From the NCBI GenBank assembly GCA_905250115.1, contig CAJNOI010000137.1, forward strand, positions 1 to 64,000: a stretch of DNA of 64,000 bases, read 5' to 3'. The DNA is from Adineta steineri (lineage: Eukaryota; Rotifera; Eurotatoria; Adinetida; Adinetidae). Position numbers and translations under genes: made by a program. Shown piece by piece: positions 48,787 through 60,141 of the stretch (positions are counted from its first letter, which is position 1; the number at the start of each line of letters is the position of its first letter). The notes under the pieces are model-generated. The model was given only the letters and a program-made list of their open reading frames with translations, was not told where the DNA came from and ran no database searches.

Positions 48787-50420
48787 TGTTTAAATATTTC
48801 TTTAAGAGATATGAATCTTATTTTTTATGTTATGATAAAATCGAGATTGTTTTTATTGATTTTAACTTGACGATAAGAGTATAAGGAACAACAAGTGTCT
48901 CTTCTAATGTTAATTATATCATTGATAACGATGAGTATCATTCTATTTGTTTTCTGGTGTTATATGCTTAATAATCCTATGCACCTTTGATTCCTTTAGC
49001 AACGTCAATACAAAAAAGATCGATTAGTATTCTTTATTGATATTGATACAGACATTCATAATTGTATTCTCAACATTTCGTATAAATATGAAAAAAGCTG
49101 GAACTTCTAGAGTGCATTTTATCTCTCTTAGTTTTTCTTCAGTAAGAAAACATATGATTAACTTTAGATTTTGTCATTTACAATATTTGTACTTCGAAGA
49201 CAAAATTCTCTTTTGTTAAATTCAATGTAATCGAAAAGTGAAATAATATTGATTGTATGTCTGATAAAAAAAATGAAATTACATAAATATTTAATGATTA
49301 AAATAAAAATTTAGAATAGACAAAATAATTGTCATTTTTATTCTGTGATGAATTCTTTTGTCTTATTAAAATAAATAAGATCATATTGGATTCCATTCAT
49401 ATCTGTACAAAGAAGAACTTGATACAATACAGTAATTCCACTTCCTCTAACTATTATAATTATTTTATCGATTTGATAAATAGTGTCGTTATGTGTGAAG
49501 AGTCTGTTTTTTTTCGGTATTCGAGACAACCATATAGTCCTTTACATTAGATAATATCACCTCCTTTCATTTGATCAATATAATGAGATATTTTTCCAAC
49601 AGGTTTATTTTGACAAACTCGATAAAGTTTGATTAATAAATGATACTGTTCATGTATATTCATTTAACAAATAGATATATATAGTCGTATAATTTTTTCA
49701 TTTGAGACGATGAAATATATTTAATAAGAATATGTTTACCTATTCGTAGATCTAATTTCTGGTGAATGTTCTAATGCAAATATAAGATGTACGGTATCAT
49801 GGTTAGGCCAGTCTTTTTCTATTATTAAAGGGTGTGGGTGTGGATGTGCATACAAAGACGATGAAACCACAATCACCCACCCGCAAAAGCTTATTGATAA
49901 AATCACAATGCGCAAATTTCCAAATGAACTGGGTAATTGCTCATTTGTCTCCCCCCGACTACGCCACTGATAGATAACACTGATATGATCTCCATATCAG
50001 TATCGATTCATATTGTTTAAAAGAAAGCCTCAAGCCGCAGGCAATGGCTAAAAAACTTGGTCACACCGATCTGTAATTAAAATTTATAAAACCAATACAG
50101 TGCTTCGCATTCTGCCTTGAGAAAAACGTGAAGCATATTTAATAGCAAGCCACTGAAGAGAAGAAGCGTTAAATAAAACTTGAAAAGAAACTATCTTTTC
50201 TATTGTCAAAAAATGTAAAAATAACTTAGCAAAAACATGGCTGTCAAACACTTTATCGATCAAAACAGTTTTGCCTCAATAATTCTCAAACTAAATGACG
50301 CACTTGTTTTCTCGCCATTCAACCGACTAATTGCTAACGACAATCATCGCAATTTTCACCTGTCAAACTCTATAAATCTAAATTATATTCAATACCACTA
50401 TCAGTATCAAGTTTCATTCT
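48787..50420. other. intergenic region with a telomere-like hairpin
   Basis: No supported gene. Short frames at 49037-49219 and 49329-49550 look like chance. Holds the TGTGGG-type site at 49829-49885. From about 49900 to 50480 the sequence is less AT-rich than its surroundings. Confidence 0.5.
49829..49885. repeat. telomere-like motif H4
   Basis: AGGGTGTGGGTGTGGATGTG, the longest TGTGGG-type run in the window, is followed 30 bases later by AATCACCCACCCGC, an imperfect inverted partner. Confidence 0.7.
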
Positions 50421-50428
50421 TTCTCTTC

Positions 50429-50713
50429 TCACTGTTGGTGTATAGCACTTGTCGAAGTAAGTAACCAGCATATAAATTGGCATGATACACGTAGTCTAAT
50501 GTACAAACGTTTATAATGCATATGTCCCCGGCAAAAATGAGTTTTGGTCACAACTAAACGAATATGATACTCATCGCTAAAGCGAACACTATATCGAAAA
50601 ATCAAATCGTTGCAATGGATTTCATTGAAATAGAGATCATGAATACCTTCCTGATTGTAGTATAGAAAATTTTCATAGGACAATAAAAGTGAGAAAAGTA
50701 AAAGTATTCGCAA
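50429..50713 (-). other. uncertain exon-like frame
   Basis: Open for 94 codons, with a hydrophobic start (RILLLFSLLLSYENFLYY) and a cysteine-containing part (NEIHCNDLIFRYSVRFSDEY, VVTKTHFCRGHMHYK). No ATG begins it, but an acceptor-like ACATAG lies a few bases upstream (minus strand). It may be an internal exon or a relic. Family unknown. Confidence 0.3.
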
Positions 50714-51799
50714 GATTTCTATGTACTTATAATATAAGAAATAGCAAACGAATCTTCATTTTATTACATCACAGGTGAGTCACCATGAAGTCTCTATCTA
50801 TAAGCTAGATAATATATCACACACTTGGACAATTTACTTATCAACGATAGAATTACATTAATACGCCAGTTTCTGAAAATGTTGTATGTTTGGATTTTGT
50901 GTAAAAACATATGTCAATTGTGTATCATACGGACATAAGTAATGATTAACCTTCTGGTTTTAACATCTTCATTTTTTTTACAACATCTGAGCACTTTCGA
51001 GTGTCATGTAAATCAGCAAAGTTATATAAAAAAAGAAAACAAAAAGCTTCTAGTCTTGGATTTTTCTTTCGACATTTTTTTATTCTTTTGCGATCTTTTT
51101 CTATTCAACATTTTTTTGTAAAGCACGATGTAAAAATAGTGTTAAAGTATAGAAATATATAAATACGTCAATTATGATTCATAGTTCAAATTAGTCGTTC
51201 ACATAAGTGGAAGAAAGGGAGAAAGATAATTTTATGATAAAAATATCTTTTGCTCGTTTTTTACACTTCTTTGAACTCTCATAAGAATTATAAATTATAA
51301 ATTATAATTCAAGCGAAGCGCTTATATAACTGCGACAAAAAATATAATTTTATCTCAATTATGAGTTTATAGTTTAGTAGCGAATATACGGTAAAGCTTC
51401 NNNNNNNNNNNNNNNNNNNNNNNNNNNNNNNNNNNNNNNNNNNNNNNNNNNNNNNNNNNNNNNNNNNNNNNNNNNNNNNNNNNNNNNNNNNNNNNNNNNN
51501 AAAATTGAATGACAGATAAAAACTGACTTTTTAATAAAAAAAATTGCCCCTTAAGAATAGTTATTTTTATATGACATAGAAGATCGTAGTACATATAGTA
51601 ACCTACTTTCGCTATTTCAAAAACAAAACTGTTATATAAGAGACAAGTTAAAATGTTTATTTTTTAGTTATAAGACTTGACAATTTATAATCCAACATTA
51701 TATGAATTCCGTAATAGAATTTTGCTTACGTCAATTTTATATTTAAAAAAATACAAAAAAAAATATACAGTAAGTTTAAAATCTTCAAATCGTTGATAT
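50714..51799. other. intergenic region including an assembly gap
   Basis: AT-rich without a supported gene. Contains the short self-complementary run TTATAAATTATAAATTATAA near 51288-51308 and the 100-N gap at 51401-51500. Confidence 0.5.
51401..51500. other. assembly gap (100 N)
   Basis: Run of exactly 100 N, like the one at 17928. It does not interrupt a recognised gene. Confidence 0.95.
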
Positions 51800-52490
51800 T
51801 TAAATTGTTGCTAAAATAAAATTTTAATAGACAATAATAATAATAATAAATGATATAAATTAAAAACCTACCAGAACTTTGATATCGTTGACATTCCTAA
51901 AAGGGACATGGATAAATAAATTATTAATGAGAATATACATATATAATAAGATTTTACTTTTAAAGCTTCCCAGAATCCTTGACATTGCTTAGAATCTCCA
52001 TTTGCATTATCAAGACATTCAAGAAATTCTTTTTGATATAAATTACATCGATCAGTACTATATCTGTCAGTAGGATCCTGATAGAGTGGTTCAGCTGTTG
52101 GACCAGTTGTTGTTTGCGTAGCAACTGGTTGTTCATGACCATGATATCCACCTAATGTACGAAGAACAACAAAATATTGTCATAATCTTTAATATTGAGA
52201 AGTATATTTTACCAGTTAATGCAGCACCAATAGTATGTCCAACGGCTGAACCAACGGCAACTCCACCAGCTGTAGCAGCCATCTGTCCAAATAAGCCAGG
52301 TTGGCGGCCAACTGGAGCCATGATAGGAGCAGGAACTGCTGGAGGAGGTGCTACAATAGCATGAGTTGATCGTGGAGGAGGAGCTCTTGAAACATCATTT
52401 TACATGAATAATCAATGAAAAATATTCATTTAATACATACCTAGATGGGGAAGAAAATCGCATTCCACTACCACCTGAACGACGAGGCAT
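51800..52490 (-). CDS. CHCHD2/CHCHD10-like mitochondrial protein
   Basis: Four exons: 52441-52490, 52213-52385, 51958-52151, 51872-51896, plus a last 11-base exon 51800-51810 ending in TAA. The product is about 150 residues. It starts [20 protein letters not shown], basic and Pro/Ala-rich like a mitochondrial import sequence. Then comes [20 protein letters not shown] and [13 protein letters not shown], the hydrophobic signature of the family, and a CHCH domain with twin CX9C pairs: [11 protein letters not shown] and [16 protein letters not shown]2/10 sit in the intermembrane space, with links to MICOS and respiratory stress. The Cys pairs are imported and oxidised by the MIA40 route. The tiny last exon is inferred from the splice sites and gives a family-like short tail. 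Confidence 0.9.
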
Positions 52491-52961
52491 TTTATTGAAA
52501 ATAAGTGTTTGTATGTAAAGAAAAATATATGAGAATAATAGAAAAGAATCGATAATATATATATGTAGTAACGTTCTTCGAGAACAGAATAGAGCAATAA
52601 GTACAAAAAAGAACGCAATCCTGAGTCATGTATGATACCATCTGATCTAATCCGTCATTTATTCGAGAATGTTCTCGTTTTTTTCATTCCTTTACTACAA
52701 ACAACAAAAGTTTACTTTTTTATTCATTTGTAGAAAAGATTTAGAAGAAATTTTATTCATTATATCGATGTTTTTGATTCTAAGCAAAACGCAATTCTAC
52801 ATAGAACTCATCGTCAATGAGGTATGTATCTTTATTTTGATTGGTGAAAAACAATACTGGTTCTTTTTTTTATGTCATGTTATATATTTTGCACGTTTTT
52901 ATGTGAAAAAAAATAGAATTTTGATTGAAGAATAGATCGATGTACAAAAGAACTTGAAATT
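52491..52961. other. intergenic spacer
   Basis: 470 bases between two minus-strand genes. Short plus-strand frames (52669-52935) are T-rich and look like chance. It should hold the CHCHD2/10 promoter and the 3' UTR of the next gene. Confidence 0.5.
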
Positions 52962-55254
52962 TTAATCAAAAAAATCATCAGCTTCGTTATTTGTTGTAAC
53001 TGGTGGAGGAGTACTTGATATTTGTGGCTTATTTTCCTTTGAACTAACTGCAGCTTGAGACAAACTTGGTTCAGCATCATCATCGGTATCATTTTCATTT
53101 TGTATAACAGCATCGTCATCATCTCTATTATCCGGTTTAGGAGAAGCTTCTAAAAACATCAAAAGAAAAGAATTGATTTTTATATGATAAAAATTATTTT
53201 ATTTAAAAAATCTGACCTTTTCGCTCAGGAAGAATAGGTGTTGGTTGCAAACTAGGATCATCGAACACTTCTTCTTCTTCTTCATCTTTATTGTTAACCT
53301 CAGACGTTGGTGAAGGTGCTAATTGAAACAAACAGAATTATAATTGTAAAATTTTATAAAGAAAAAAAAAACAAACTTCGAGTATCACGAAGATTATCTG
53401 CATCATCTCCATGTATTAAAACATCATCTTTGATTGTTGATTTTGTTTCTTTATCTGGTTCTGGTACTGTTGTATTAGCTAGAAATAGAATTTAATTGAA
53501 ACAATTTGAATAACTATATGTATGTGTACATACAAAGTTTAGGTGGTGTTTTTTCTATTTGAGGTTGTAGATGAAGTATACCTTGTCTCTCTGTAGGTTC
53601 TGATATTTGTGATTCATTATCAAATAGATCAACAATACTATTATCATTTTCTTGAACAATACTTTGATTTCTTGGTGTCGATTGAAATAATGGTTTTTTA
53701 GGAACTTCATTCAATGAACTTCGACCAGTATCAGTAGATGTTGGAGGATTTGAAATAACCTTTTTAACGGGTCTAATAGGTTGAGATGGAATAGATTTTA
53801 CTTTTGTCTTTGGAACTGTAGCTGTTGTTGGCTTAGCAGCACGTGGAATAGGTGGTCTAGGTTCTTTAGTTGTTGTTGATGCTGCTGTAGAGTCCCATGC
53901 AGATTTTACTTTACTTTCAGCATTTATAATACGTTTTTTTAATTCAGGATTGGCACTGGACATTCTCGGTTGATTTTTTCTTGTTTTTTTTGGTACTATT
54001 AATTCAGTTTCTTGTGTAAATGGTGCAATCAGTTCAGGTTTAATAGCAGGTTCAAAATATCTCAGATTTTTTTTTGAAAGGTTTTTAGAAGGTGGACGCC
54101 AAATAGGCTCCTGTGTTTTTGATACAGCTTTACTAGTTGGATCAAAAGCACGAAATGGTTTCTTTTTATTTGTAATACCAGCGGGCTTCCAAGGAGCTTC
54201 ACGACTTGGTTTCGATTCTCTTGGTGGAGCATTAGAACCCATAAATTTCGAAGGTTTAATTGCACCGCTTGGTCGCCATGTAGGTGCTGTACTAAAAAAA
54301 GAACTAGCCGATTGACGAAGTGGATTTGGTGCACTGTCCGGACGAAAACGAGACTTTACAGATGTAGATCTTGGACGTTCTAGAATAGGATATATTTGTA
54401 ATTACTTTCCTTATTTTTTATTACAAACCTTTGCAATCAGATAATCGACTTTTTGGTTGTATTAGTTTATTATCATAATCTGGTGCTCGAGGTGTACGAT
54501 AAGTGCTAGCTTCTGAATAAGAATTTCGTCGAACAGGTGAAGTATTCGCAAGCCATGGACTTTGATTATCTGGACGATTTCGAATTTTTCTAACAAAACC
54601 TTGATCTTGTGTCGGATAGAGATCAACTGTCATTGGATCATCTTGTAAATATGCATCTGAAGTTGACATAAGAAGCTGATCTACTTTAGACATTGAATTT
54701 TGCCGTTGTCGTTGTCGTCTTGGAATATGAACTTTGTATGTTATTCGAGCATTTCGTTTTTTAGGTTCCGATTGTTCAGATTCTGTTGATGAATTTCGCT
54801 CCATTGAAGCATGAGAACGATATGTATCATGAGGAGCTGGACAGTGATGAACGTGGTAATGTTGTGGTCGAGGTGGTAGAGAATGATTAGTGAATTCAGA
54901 TTGTGCCAGAGTATAACATAATTCATCATTAATTTGACGTAATTTTGATATTGCTTGTGAAGGAGGAGGAGGAGGAGGCGGAGAATATACAGGATGATGA
55001 TGAATTATCACAGATGATGAAGGTGATGGACAATAATCAATAGATTCAGAAAGATATTCGTGTGGTTTATATAAATCAAAATTAAATTTTGTATTTGATG
55101 AATTTAATGGTGGAGATATTGATTGATTTTGATTTGAATATAACGAAGAGGTAGACCTATAGGTAATAGGATAATGATGCACAAGATTAGGTGCAGCATT
55201 ATAAACTGAATCGAAATTACTCATAACCTGAGCATATTGAATTGAGTTATCCAT
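52962..55254 (-). CDS. long disordered scaffold-like protein, unknown function
   Basis: Five exons on the minus strand (54429-55254, about 53535-54379, then small ones near 53373-53480 and 53217-53319, and 52962-53148) give about 690 residues. It opens MDNSIQYAQVMSNFDSVYNA and ends ..NNEADDFFD. The N-terminal half is Tyr/His/Pro-rich with an eight-proline run (YSPPPPPPPSQ) and a basic patch (ITYKVHIPRRQRQRQNS). The middle is basic with repeated W-P motifs (TAPTWRPSG, APWKPAG, PIWRPPS), which look like short linear binding motifs. The end is acidic. Almost all is predicted disordered from composition; no folded domain, membrane helix or signal is visible. The three W(R/K)P motifs spaced about 30 residues apart are the best handle on function. 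A cytoskeletal or adaptor protein is possible, not shown. Confidence 0.75.
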
Positions 55255-55841
55255 TATATTTCAACTTTGGACAAATACTTGAAGACTGTCTTTTTTTCTA
55301 AATAGTTACCATCCGACAAATGAATTCAACATGTTTCCATAGAAATATCATGATTAACTAACTATAAAGGATGAACTGATTTTGAAACTTAGTAGTAAAA
55401 TACATAGATATTCATAAAAGTATATTCATATTAAAGTTAAAATATAAAATGCTTGAATAAAAATAAAGGATCGTCTGTATAGTGCTGTCACCTATCGAGC
55501 AACATATATATTCAAACTCTTTGCAGAATTTCTTTCAAACTAAACAATCGTATTATTATATCAGTCTTTTGCTTTTTAAAACTCTGAGCACTTAAATTGA
55601 TAGATTAACTGCAAAATTGCTTATTTCAAAGTCATATATTATGAGAAAAAAAGTGCTGTTTTCAGTTTCTATTCACAACAAAAATAAAAATTGTTCTGTA
55701 GTATTTGTATACACGTGATGATATAATTATTTCAAATATGAATTTCACTTCTTGCCTTTAAAAGAATCAAATAGAAAAAGAGTAATTAACAATTTTTTGC
55801 GATTTTATTCATTTATATTTTTAAACTGGCAAATTTTCAAT
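55255..55841. other. intergenic spacer
   Basis: 590 bases of AT-rich sequence between minus-strand genes. No gene or motif recognised. Confidence 0.55.
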
Positions 55842-56306
55842 TTAAAAATGAGAAAGATATTGCTCTCTCATTTGTCGTAATGTTTCAACAAGTGATTCAA
55901 TTCCTTTGATGCCATTTCGACTTTCAAATGTCACCCGTTTAGTTCCTTCTGTCCAATCAATCTGAATCCATTCTATGCCACCATCAGCACAACCAGGACA
56001 TCCAATAGTATCACCCAATGCGGTAAATACCTTGAGATCTACAAGAGATACAAGTTGTTCCCATTCAGTCGATGAAAATGAAAATTGTTGTCGAACTGGT
56101 GGATAAGATTCGTCAACAAAGTTTGGTTGTTTTGAAGCAATTACTTCAGATGGATTTCCTGTTGCATTAATTGATGATTGACAATAACCACGGCACATTC
56201 CAAATGAGAGTCCACTAGAGATAGATCGAATATTGCTTGTCTCAAACTTTCCATAGGCTACTGCAAAAAGTGAAACAAGGAGAATATATTGCCACGAAGC
56301 TTGCAT
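55842..56306 (-). CDS. small secreted protein with CPGCADGG motif
   Basis: Single exon, 154 residues. MQASWQYILLVSLFAVAYGK is a signal peptide. The mature part has CRGYCQSS near residue 38, FSFSSTEWEQLVSLVDLKVF near 75, then GDTIGCPGCADGGIEWIQID (about 98-117) and a strand KRVTFESRNGIKGIESLVE. The four Cys can form two pairs. The motif GCPxCADGG.EWI followed by a VTFE strand also occurs, as far as I recall, in short secreted proteins of bacteria, so lateral origin is possible. I know no biochemical function. Intronless. Confidence 0.75.
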   Translation of the reverse strand: MQASWQYILLVSLFAVAYGKFETSNIRSISSGLSFGMCRGYCQSSINATGNPSEVIASKQPNFVDESYPPVRQQFSFSSTEWEQLVSLVDLKVFTALGDTIGCPGCADGGIEWIQIDWTEGTKRVTFESRNGIKGIESLVETLRQMREQYLSHF

Positions 56307-56933
56307 TGTTTCTTTTTGAAAGAAAAATAATCAAATGCTTTAAGCGCAAGCACCTCACCTATATATATATCTATTGATTTTCTTTTTCGGTCAATACAGT
56401 TTTTAAAAAAATATTCTAAAAGCAAATAAATGTTAATCTCTGCTAATTCAATTTATGAAATTAAAAAAGCTTTGTATAGAATTTGACAAATCCAACTACC
56501 CTATCAGGTAACAAAATAGATTAAATTTTATTGCTAAAAATAATTGAATGAAAACTATATTCTACATACCGAGTAGCAGATAAATAACACGGTTATAGAA
56601 AATTTAAATATCTCCACTTCGACTAAATCAAATGAATTGATTCTTTTATTATAGATAGAACTGTACTTAAACTATTATTCATAAGGATCATTTCATTAAT
56701 TTATGATTGGCTATTCTCTGCACAACTCTATTCACTCTTTTGAAATGAAATAAATAAAACAAAAGTAAAATTTAAATATTGTACAAAACCTAATAGTAGA
56801 AAAATCTTTTCTATTATTTTCTATGATTTTTGATCGAATTCTATATTATAGCTTAAATTTTTTCATAATATTGAATGTTAAATTCATTTTCAAATAGAAT
56901 TTTATTTCTCGTTGTTCATTATATGTATTTGAT
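56307..56933. other. intergenic spacer
   Basis: About 630 bases, very AT-rich, no reading frame. Contains the upstream region of the secreted protein and the 3' end of the GILT gene. Confidence 0.55.
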
Positions 56934-57996
56934 TTAAAAAAAATGGGTTATTTTGTTCTTTTTACATCGAGCCGGTGGATTGGACCCCTTAACAACAATA
57001 TAAGTATATAATTAAATTTCATAGTAATTATTCTTTAATCTTACCTTGTACGTGTTACATAAAAGAGCAATAAGATCTGTTTGGGCCAAATCTTGAATTT
57101 CATCAGTATGATTTCCATTAAGTGTTACATATGGTACAAATGCATCTGCTGGTTTAGATTTTTCAGTTTGAACAGCATAGACATGTTGTAATTGATTACC
57201 CATTCGACTATTTGTACAAGTTGCAACTTTTTCAAAATCTATACTTGTATTTCTTGCACATTGTCTTGCTACCGTTTCAACATCACCGAATGTGGAATCC
57301 ATACAATAAAGAAAAGGCTAAAATAATAATTTAGAATTTCTTTTTTTTTTTGCTTCATTCTTTTTATTTTTACCATATGTTGATGAATATCTGGATAAGA
57401 TGCAATAGCACATGTCTAAAAAAACATAATTATAAGAAAATCTTCTTATTAAATTGATAACTTACATGAATTAGATTTGCATAACATTCATCAGAACCAT
57501 GTTGACAATAGAATTGATATAGTTGTGTTTCAGGTCGATAAACTTCATGAGCATTTCCATAAGGAATAAATGTTAAATTAACTATATCAATAACAGCTTG
57601 ATATGCAAACCATACTTGTGTAATAGTAAATTGACGACAATCAGCACAGAGTGATTCATAATAAATTGTAAAGTTTACTCGATCATTATCGGCAGTAGTC
57701 TTCCATACAAATGATGTACATTGTTTAGTTACCTGATAGAATAAAATTCACTATCAAAAAAACAAAAAATGAAAAGAAAAATTAATAATACGAACACCAC
57801 AAATAGCAGCAATCTCTTTAGTTCGACACCATTCAGTTGATGAACTAGGGCACTTAATAGGTAATGTGGTTGTGCTCAAAATAAGCACATTGTAAATGCT
57901 GACAATAAGAATAAAAACGACATACATACTGAATATGATAAATAGAAATGTTGAAGTTGCTAATTGATAAGAACTATATATTGATGAAAGAAACAT
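56934..57996 (-). CDS. IFI30: GILT-like lysosomal thiol reductase
   Basis: Five exons: 57796-57996, 57466-57732, 57374-57415, 57045-57318 and 56934-56987, in all about 278 residues. A hydrophobic N-terminus serves as signal peptide; either MFLSSIYSS or the internal MYVVFILIVS may be the start, and a TATCAG acceptor lies just before the first. Then CPSSSTEWCRTKEIAAICG, the active site YYESLCADCRQF (CXXC), NLTFIPYGNAHE, the GILT signature FYCQHGSDECYANLIHTC, DSTFGDVETVARQC, YAVQTEKSKPADAFVPYVTL and NGNH, ending CNTYKGSNPPARCKKN. GILT reduces disulfides of proteins taken into lysosomes at acid pH. The CADC active site differs from the common CGGC/CPDC types but keeps both Cys. The first intron has an atypical GTTCGT donor. 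Confidence 0.9.
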
Positions 57997-60141
57997 ACTG
58001 ATAAGATAAAATATAGTTTATCTTTTATTAATAGTTTTTCATCATAAAAGTAACTTGTATAGATCATTGAAATAAATAAAAACTATTCTATCTTTATAGA
58101 AGATGAACTATCGTTGATACTCTGCTATACTATTTTGAGATTAATTTTAATAAATATTTTAATTAAATATCATGATCATAACGATACAATAGGTAATTAT
58201 TTTTATTCTTTTAAAAAAAATTGATTTAAATCCTATTTTAATAAATATTTAATTTGTTGTGTTAAATATCAATAAATAATATAATCTTATTAAATTGCAA
58301 TAGTTTTATTTATTAAAACCTACTGGTTTGACGGAAATGAATTGTATGATACTTTAAAAAAAGTGAATTCCAAGATAATTCAGTTTATATTAGAAACTAT
58401 CGTGATCTACATTAAGAAAAGGCGATTTCTAAAATATCCCATAATGATGTCGATATCAAGAAATTATTTTATTTTAACTTTTTTAATATTAATTGAAAAC
58501 ACTTCTCTCCTGATTTCTGATGTTCTACTTTCTGTAAATATTTGTTTGCTCGTGTATCAGATTGAGAATATCATCAGTGAAGAGCCTTCTAAACGTTCGA
58601 ATAGAAGATGATTAAAATTATTTTGCGAGAGAAAGGTAAAGATATGGTATTTATGCATAATGAGAAACTGATAAAGGCAGTGAAGTCGAACTCTTATCAT
58701 CTTCGTTACCTTCAAAATCATTGTAAGATTATTTTCAGTCACGTCCGTCACTGACACATATATCATTTGATACACTTTCTTCAAATTCATTTGTCATCGT
58801 CGCCGTCGTTTAATTTATAAAACAACTCATATTTATCAAAAGACAATTCAAAGATTTATGGTGCACTGTATTATTTTAAACTGAAAATTGACAATTTTCT
58901 AAGATGAATGTATGTTATATGTTGTGACATGGCCTAGAGCATCCTAATCAAATACATTATATCTTCTACATATGTGCATGTATGCATTTGTTTCCTTTAT
59001 ATTATCTGTATGCGTCATACATTTATAGATATAGGTCGTTCTTTTTTTTCTTTCCAAGTGTATCGTTTAAATTCTCTTATTCTCTCTTATATTTTTATGG
59101 CACAATTAAAAAAGAAAATGCACACCGTTATTTTCTCTATTTTTCAACTGTAATAGTCGGAAATTAATGCTATTCATACACTGTTATGCTTCTTTCTATC
59201 AGAATCGATTTTTTCCATTCATTAGAATTGTCTGATCAAAAACAAAAAAACGGAATATATATGTTCCACTGACTTTGAAAAAGTTAAAATAATATTCTAA
59301 TGTTTTTACATATGATAGATAGCGAAAGATTTATCAAGTGTCTGGAGAATGTGAATATTCGATGAATGCAATATTCACACTCTGTTGTTTAGCCTGATAA
59401 TATATCATCTATTCGAGAAAATATCACAAAACCATATTAATGCGTCTAACCAATAAGATTCAAACAGTATGTGACTGCTCAAAACTATTCTGTCACCATA
59501 AAACATGTTTTATTTTGAACGATTTCATTCACTGAATCAAAGCAAAACAAGAATGTGGATTTTTTGTTGATCTTATATCCGTATTTTCAAATACTCGAAT
59601 TATAAAATTTTAAAAGTTGATAATAATTAATGAGTTTTTAACTAATAAAATAATTTTAAACTATGTAATGTTCAATGTTGATAAAATTAGTGCTCAGTGA
59701 AAAGATACAGAATTTGGTAGAACACTCACGCATATTTAAGACACTGTAACCTAAAAAATATGATAAAAGTGCTTTAAATATTGATACTGCATTTTCTACA
59801 ACAAAACATAATACAGATGTGTTTACTAAAAGAATTACGTATTTCCTATCTGATTTTGCAGTTTAGTTCGATGAAAATCATGTTTTTTTTATTCAGATAA
59901 ACATATAACAATATTGTTATAGTTACTTTTCATTTCCTTGTTTTAAGATAATGATAAAATAAAAAAAATTATCAGTTGCGCATTTAGTTTTGTCTGATAT
60001 TCTTTGAAGATATATATATATATATGAAAAAATATACTAAAATCTTTATCTTCTTTTTCTTGTTGCACAATTTTTGCAATTGATCTACAAAACATTACTA
60101 TCATAATAATAATTAGTTTTTATATTTCTAAAATTATTATA
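57997..60141. other. intergenic region between divergent genes
   Basis: About 2.1 kb with no gene I can support. Open frames at 58342-58611 (+) and 58557-58790 (-) overlap and look random, though the minus strand near 58650-58800 has short acidic coding-like pieces broken by stops. A 15-base-arm hairpin lies at 59345-59383 and a TA microsatellite near 60011-60025. Confidence 0.45.
59345..59383. repeat. short perfect-stem inverted repeat
   Basis: GAGAATGTGAATATT and AATATTCACACTCT are inverted partners with one mismatch around a 10-base loop. Could be a protein-binding palindrome or structured RNA; nothing nearby decides it. Confidence 0.5.

Noticed and set aside
54062-54334. Second frame within the disordered scaffold gene
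   Set aside because: Out-of-frame shadow of the supported exon.
58342-58611. 89-codon plus frame upstream of the receptor gene
   Set aside because: Ile/Leu-rich, overlaps an equally weak minus frame, no splice or start context, no recognisable feature.
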